Origin: Epiperipatus broadwayi
Taxonomy: Eukaryota > Onychophora > Udeonychophora > Euonychophora > Peripatidae
Direction: 5' to 3'
NCBI GenBank assembly: GCA_028023455.1
Contig: JAQFVV010012441.1
Coordinates: 7,512,625 to 7,576,624, forward strand
Length of the DNA stretch: 64,000 nucleotides
Each line of letters starts with the position of its first letter. Position 1 is the first letter of the stretch. Made by a program: the position numbers and the translations under genes. Positions 59,116 through 64,000 of the stretch are shown here, in pieces. The notes below the pieces were generated by a model. The model was not told where the DNA came from and ran no database searches. It worked only from the letters and a program-made list of their open reading frames with translations.

Positions 59116-61655
59116 GCAAAAGAAATGGTGATCATGTGATGTTTAGTTGTTCATTGCTGACTAGTTAAACACCTAAAAAATAAACTACTTACCATACATC
59201 TGTATGTAGTCTTAATGCAAAATAAAATTCAAAAGTATAATCAATATTTAATTGACCTCAGGGTAAGTCAATTATAAATTTATCTATTATATAAATATAC
59301 AAGCTAAATGTTACATGATTTGATTTTATTACATTTAACTGAAGCTTTTAGGAACAGTAATGAACTTTATTCTTCCCCAAAGAAATCTATTGGAGGATTG
59401 AGTAATCTATATACATTAGATGAGAATGCAACAGTCCATATTGTCAGACTAATTTCTGAATAACTTCTTTATGCCAGCAAATTAATAGCCTTGAAATTTC
59501 AAAAATATCTAAGGTTTTAAATCTTGTTCACCTTGTTTTCATAACTGTATAAATCTGACAACTAAGTCTGTTATAACATAATGTCCCCACAGTATTATGC
59601 TAAATAAAACATTTAGTTTTGGAATAGATCAAACTGAGACAATATCTTTTCCCTAATGCATATCTTGACTGTAAGCAGATAAAGTCATAAGATGTATAGT
59701 TCATAAACACCATTGTAGCCAAAAGATGAATGGAATCTACAATTAACGTAAAACTTAGATAACTAAAACTGATGACTTATATTTATATACTATACAAACA
59801 ACTTGGCTTAAGCTCATAATATTAGTTTTTAAAATTTGAAGTTATTATATTTTATAATATAAAAGAATTAAAGGTGGCAACAAGTATGTAAATATAAATT
59901 GTCTAAAATTCACAATAACCTTTAGCTAGAAAGGAATTTGAAAAAAAAAACAGGATATCACTGCTAAGCAGTGTCCATGAATTACTTAAGCTTCCAAAAG
60001 ATGACTGTAGAGGGTACTAAATAAAGATCAGAGTCATCTCCTTAAAGTCACTTTTAATATGCCAAATCTTTTAGGTTTCATACATTTCAATTTCAAAAAT
60101 CTATTTGCACCTGTGATAAGTTACAAAAAATTATTACTATCACAATTAATTACAAGTATCTTTCAGAAACCTACTTCAAGCTAAACAATGCAGAGTATCC
60201 ATTTTTAAACATTATATAGTTTTATTAAACCTTTTCAAATTAATGGTAACATAATGAGCTTTGACTAGGAATATTTAGAATCAGTTTCAAAGGGCAGTCT
60301 AATAACTTTTACATATCTGATGACAAATAATATATATATATTGCTTTTAAAAAAACTTTAATGATTAGGATAAAAAATAAATATATTGCTAGGGGGGGTG
60401 CATTTTTCATTGTTGTAGGCTTGCAAATAGCTAAGTTTTTTGATTGGCTTTAAAAATATTTAATTTGTTTTAAGTTATAAAAATTTAATAATGTGGAATT
60501 GATTCAAAAACTTCACTTAGAGTTTATGCTTTTTGCTCTGCAGTGGTATTCTTTATTTCATTTTTAAAAAAAAATTTTTGAATTAATAGTACAGTCTGTC
60601 AAACTGAATGCTGACTTGGCATCAAGTGGTATGTAAATAATGTTAGCATCTATTTCCAGTCTGGTATATATTCTTGTTTTTTATTAATTAAATAAAGTTT
60701 TGAATTAAAGCATCATACAAACGTTTTTCCATTTCAAATTATCCTCATGGTCTATATCTTGCAAAATGGAAACTGGTACAATTCATAAAAATTAGAGTGT
60801 ACTACTTTTTGATTTTTTTTTGTTTTGTTTTAACATCATCAATTTATTTTAGATTACATACTTAGAATTTATAATTCAGAGCATATATCTAAAAATTGGG
60901 GTTGATGGAGAAACATTTGTAAAATAGATATAGAATAAGTCCTTATACAAAAACATTATTAATTTTAAAAAATCACTTTAGAAAATATACCAAAAAATCT
61001 CTTTTATATATATTGAGCATTATTTTAATTGATTATAAAGTTTATCTCAAAAATGCCAAAGAGATTCAATATGTATAGCTTTTATTATAAAAATTTGGAT
61101 GATTATAGGATTACAATGATCATCAGAAGTCACTTGCAATGAAGACTAATTCCAAGAAAAAAAATATGACGAAATAAAATAATACAGTAGTGACGAATAT
61201 TGTAGATTATACGGAATGCTGTATAAACACAGTATGTTGATATATAAAATATGCTGGCCAACTCTTCAATTTATTTGATATGTTTTATGCTATCTTTTCA
61301 TTTGTAAAAATTTTAACATCTTATCTAATTGCACTTCCTCATTACATTTTGCACTTTTTAAGAACTATAAGCCTTTCAGATAGAAAAAACGGATGTTGAA
61401 GAAATTAAAAACAGAATCTTAAAATGTAAAATAAACTGATTCATGGATTAGCAGTTGGCGATGGATTAGTTTGTGTAGTCAATGTAAAACTAACATTTTA
61501 TTGTATCTTTATCCTTTTTTAAAAGTTATATATCTATATTCGTTTGCAAGTGGATAAAAGTTTGATTTCTATTTTTACAACTATGATCTTTGGAGATGTT
61601 AGAGGTGATTTATTAAAACAGAAATCATCATCATATGATCACCATTTCTTATGCT
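59116..61655. other. AT-rich stretch, nothing recognised
   Basis: No coding region or clear repeat. A run of eight G at ~60391-60398 is notable in this AT-rich context. Confidence 0.4.
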
Positions 61656-61661
61656 TGCACA

Positions 61662-61822
61662 TAACTGTTATTAAAACAGGCAAAACTCTCCATACAATAT
61701 AATACTTAGTAGTGCAGCTACTAGATAGGGATTTTATCATTAAGCCTTCTGGTATCCATTGATTACTCTGGCTTGCACTGAGTGGCACTACTGTATGGAG
61801 AGTTTTGCCTGTTTTAAAACAG
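61662..61822. mobile_element. Small foldback of the 58-kb repeat family
   Basis: Ends ~61662-61700 (TTATTAAAACAGGCAAAACT CTCCATAC) and ~61785-61822 (GTATGGAGAGTTTTGCCTGT TTTAA) are inverted copies. Between them lie CTAGATAGGGATTTTAT and GATTACTCTGGCTTGCACTG, also found at 32.3-32.5 kb and 58.2-59.1 kb. Confidence 0.65.
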
Positions 61823-61989
61823 AAATCAAAATGCAATATAGGTTTGACATGGAAATTGAATTTGAAGTACTTAAGAGGCAAAACAAGAACTGCATCTTCT
61901 TGGGTTCTGTATTTACTGGGTGCTGATGATTGTGCTACTTTTTTTTATCCAAAAGACGTTTTATAGAATATACTTACTCTTATGAATGC

Positions 61990-62810
61990 CACATTTTAAG
62001 AATTGATTTAATAATTAATGTCCAAAAAACTCAGGGTGGTCACTGATGAATGAAAAGTTTCAGAAACTTTAGATGATTATTAATTTGAGAATATAACCCA
62101 ACTTAAATATCTTGATATTTTTATAAATAGAAAAATGGACAGATTTTGAGATATAACGCAGAGTCCAATATGTTATTGCTGCTTTCATCAAATTAAAAGA
62201 TAGAATATTTTATCACATATAAATAACTACAGCAATTAAGTTGGCTATATATAGATCCATTATTTTCCCTCATTTTTGAATGGCATTAGAAAGGTTTCTT
62301 TTAAGGATGCACCGATCAATATGTTTTTCAACTTGCTGAAAGTAATTATAGAGTACACTATTTCAAAATCATATCTTCATTGGCTATGACCTGTACAACA
62401 AATTAATAATGCAAGACTTCCTAAAAGGGTGTTTTATAGTGAACTTGGGAAAGGTTTTCATGGGGGAGGAAAATCCCACTTATGTTACAAGGATTATCTC
62501 AAAGGCATTCTAAGAAAGTGCAATATTCTTTCTATTGGGAAAATATTTTAGAAAGTAAAATACATTGGAAAGCTATAATTAAACATAGTATTGAAGTTTT
62601 TAAGAAAGAAAAGTTTTCTGTTGAAAAAATTTAAAGATATCATCAAAAATATTAAGGAGAAACATGGACCAGAATTGCCATTTGTATTTAACAGATTGGT
62701 TTATATAGCCATTGCAAAACTCATTTATACAATAGTCCTCCCCCTTCTTTATCTTGGAGTCGGAATGACCATACTCGTTTATGAATGGCTGTTGTATGTA
62801 CGTATGTGCA
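61990..62810 (+). pseudogene. LINE 3' fragment (RT thumb to C-terminus), decayed
   Basis: In-order translation pieces: IDLIINVQKTQ (the G.KINV.KTK block), IEYFITYK, then ARLPKRVFYSELGKG, SHLCYKDYLKGILRKCNI and FKDIIKNIKEKHGPELPFVF. The series RLPKxxFYxEL...RYKDxLKxxLxxCNI is a common C-terminal signature of a non-LTR retrotransposon group different from the RTE copy at 21-24 kb. The end, ahead of a (TA)n-like tail at ~62815, may derive from a C2H2-like finger (FVFN...). Stops and frameshifts are frequent. The 80-codon frame 62591-62833 is part of this remnant. Confidence 0.55.
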
Positions 62811-64000
62811 TACAAATATTATATATATTTTAGTAAAAGAAATATTATATATATTTTATTTACAAAAACATATCCTTTAAATAATATTTAGAAACCCAAT
62901 AACATTTTTTCTTATCCAATATTGCACAAATAAGTAAATTCAGACAAAAAACTATATTCATAATTTTTTTTATATTTACAGAACTCCGAACAAAATATCT
63001 ATAATCAACATTTAAATCCATAATATTTTTATATTATTAAAATAATAACTATTTGATTTAGTGAAATTTAACCTTTAAATTATTTTGTAAAATAAATAAA
63101 TAAAAATATAATTGATATAAATATGTTCACTTTATCTAATAAATAATCTAATATATTTTGATGTATAGATTATTTATTTATTAGACTATCAGATTTTTTT
63201 ATACATGTTTTTTTTTTTTCCAACAAATATAGCAAATGCCAAATTATGCTTGATTTCCAATATTGGTTTACTTAAATTAAAAATTGCTTTTACTTCTTTT
63301 TACTTTTTTAGAAAATGTTGATATCTAAACGCTTGCACTTTTAAGTGCTTATCTGGTTATAAATTTGTCTCTAAATCTAATATATAAAAATTATTGCTTT
63401 TACAAACAAGGATATTTTTATAATTAGATTTTGTGATTGTTTGGCTACTTCAGAGTCATCTAGTGTGTGTTTTAACAATTACTAGATAATAATGCTATAT
63501 TCATATCTTAAGACTACTTTCTACCTGTGTCTCATCTTTGATGAGAACAGAAGTGCATTTGTAATTCTAATTCTATTCATCACTTTTAACACTTTATATA
63601 TAACTATAAAAACAAATTCATTAATTCAAAACCTTAAGTGGTTTTTGTAACTTTTATAATATAAATTTAAAATGGCAGCTAGATTTTAAGTTAATAAAAG
63701 TAGTGTACGCTGATATATATTGATTATTTATGCTTATATAGAGTGTTAGAATGGGGGTAAGAGAATTGAGTTTTATATAATGTAGCATTATTATTTAACG
63801 AAATATTTTTCAGGTGGAATGCAAAACTATACTAAGGTACTATAATAACACTTTAGGTGTGCCTTATAATATAGTGTTAAATAGCAATATAATGCTTTTT
63901 ATGGACATTGTTAAAAATTAAAAAAAGAATCCAATATAGAAGGATTAATTGAAATGATGATATTTTAAACTTAAAGAAGGTGAAATTAATTCATTTTGGA
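62811..64000. other. AT-rich stretch to window end
   Basis: A short direct repeat (AAATATTATATATATTTTA, twice near 62815-62862) and an inverted AATAAATAATCTA / TAGATTATTTATTTATT pair (~63139-63183) are seen. Nothing coding. Confidence 0.35.

Overview
This window looks like AT-rich (roughly 70-75% A+T by eye) animal genomic DNA. It is dense in transposable elements, with no host gene I can call confidently and no operon-like or bacterial features. The repeat mix fits a lophotrochozoan, most likely a coleoid cephalopod such as an octopus: an RTE-type LINE with an APE endonuclease, Penelope-like elements with GIY-YIG tails, tRNA-derived SINEs, Ty3/Gypsy-like LTR elements, hAT MITEs and many (TA)n tracts. 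The species call is an inference from this mix; no database could be searched.

Layout. 1-608 holds remnants of a Ty3/Gypsy-like retrotransposon: a gag fragment joined to the C-terminus of integrase. A polypurine tract follows at ~1313, then a possible very long LTR with a TATA box (~1327-4791). 4.8-12.1 kb is mostly featureless AT-rich DNA with one 0.34 kb foldback (7.89-8.22 kb). 12.11-13.90 kb is a ~1.78 kb palindrome with two ~880-bp arms, about 98% identical by eye. 13.9-16.9 kb is richer in G+C and CpG and contains a 330-bp tandem duplication. 16.9-20.4 kb holds a small foldback and a Penelope tail. At 20.44-20.56 kb lies a retroposed tRNA-Gly(TCC) copy with a poly(A) tail and a 14-bp target-site duplication. 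20.97-~24.28 kb is a nearly full-length minus-strand RTE LINE broken by a few frameshifts and stops. 25.73-27.09 kb is an almost perfect 415-bp tandem array.

31.2-32.5 kb has inverted SINE clusters. 32.891-39.823 kb is an LTR retrotransposon on the minus strand with two 1.8-kb LTRs, a gag-like coiled-coil ORF and no recognisable pol (a LARD-like or deletion derivative). 39.9-40.5 kb is another inverted dimer. 44.2-46.8 kb contains a SINE, two decayed RTE 3' ends and a small palindrome. 47.38-47.85 kb is a textbook hAT MITE with a perfect 8-bp target duplication. 47.9-50.4 kb holds more inverted dimers and two Penelope fragments. 51 kb holds a decayed non-LTR RT fragment. 56.5-59.1 kb holds two large inverted-repeat complexes, and 61.7-62.8 kb a small foldback and another LINE 3' end.

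The most unusual pattern is how often elements occur as inverted pairs: at least ten foldbacks of 0.15-1.8 kb in 64 kb. If transcribed, these would form long double-stranded RNAs. The elements are not a pathway; what links them is retrotransposition. The RTE or another LINE may have supplied the machinery that mobilised the tRNA-Gly copy and the SINEs.
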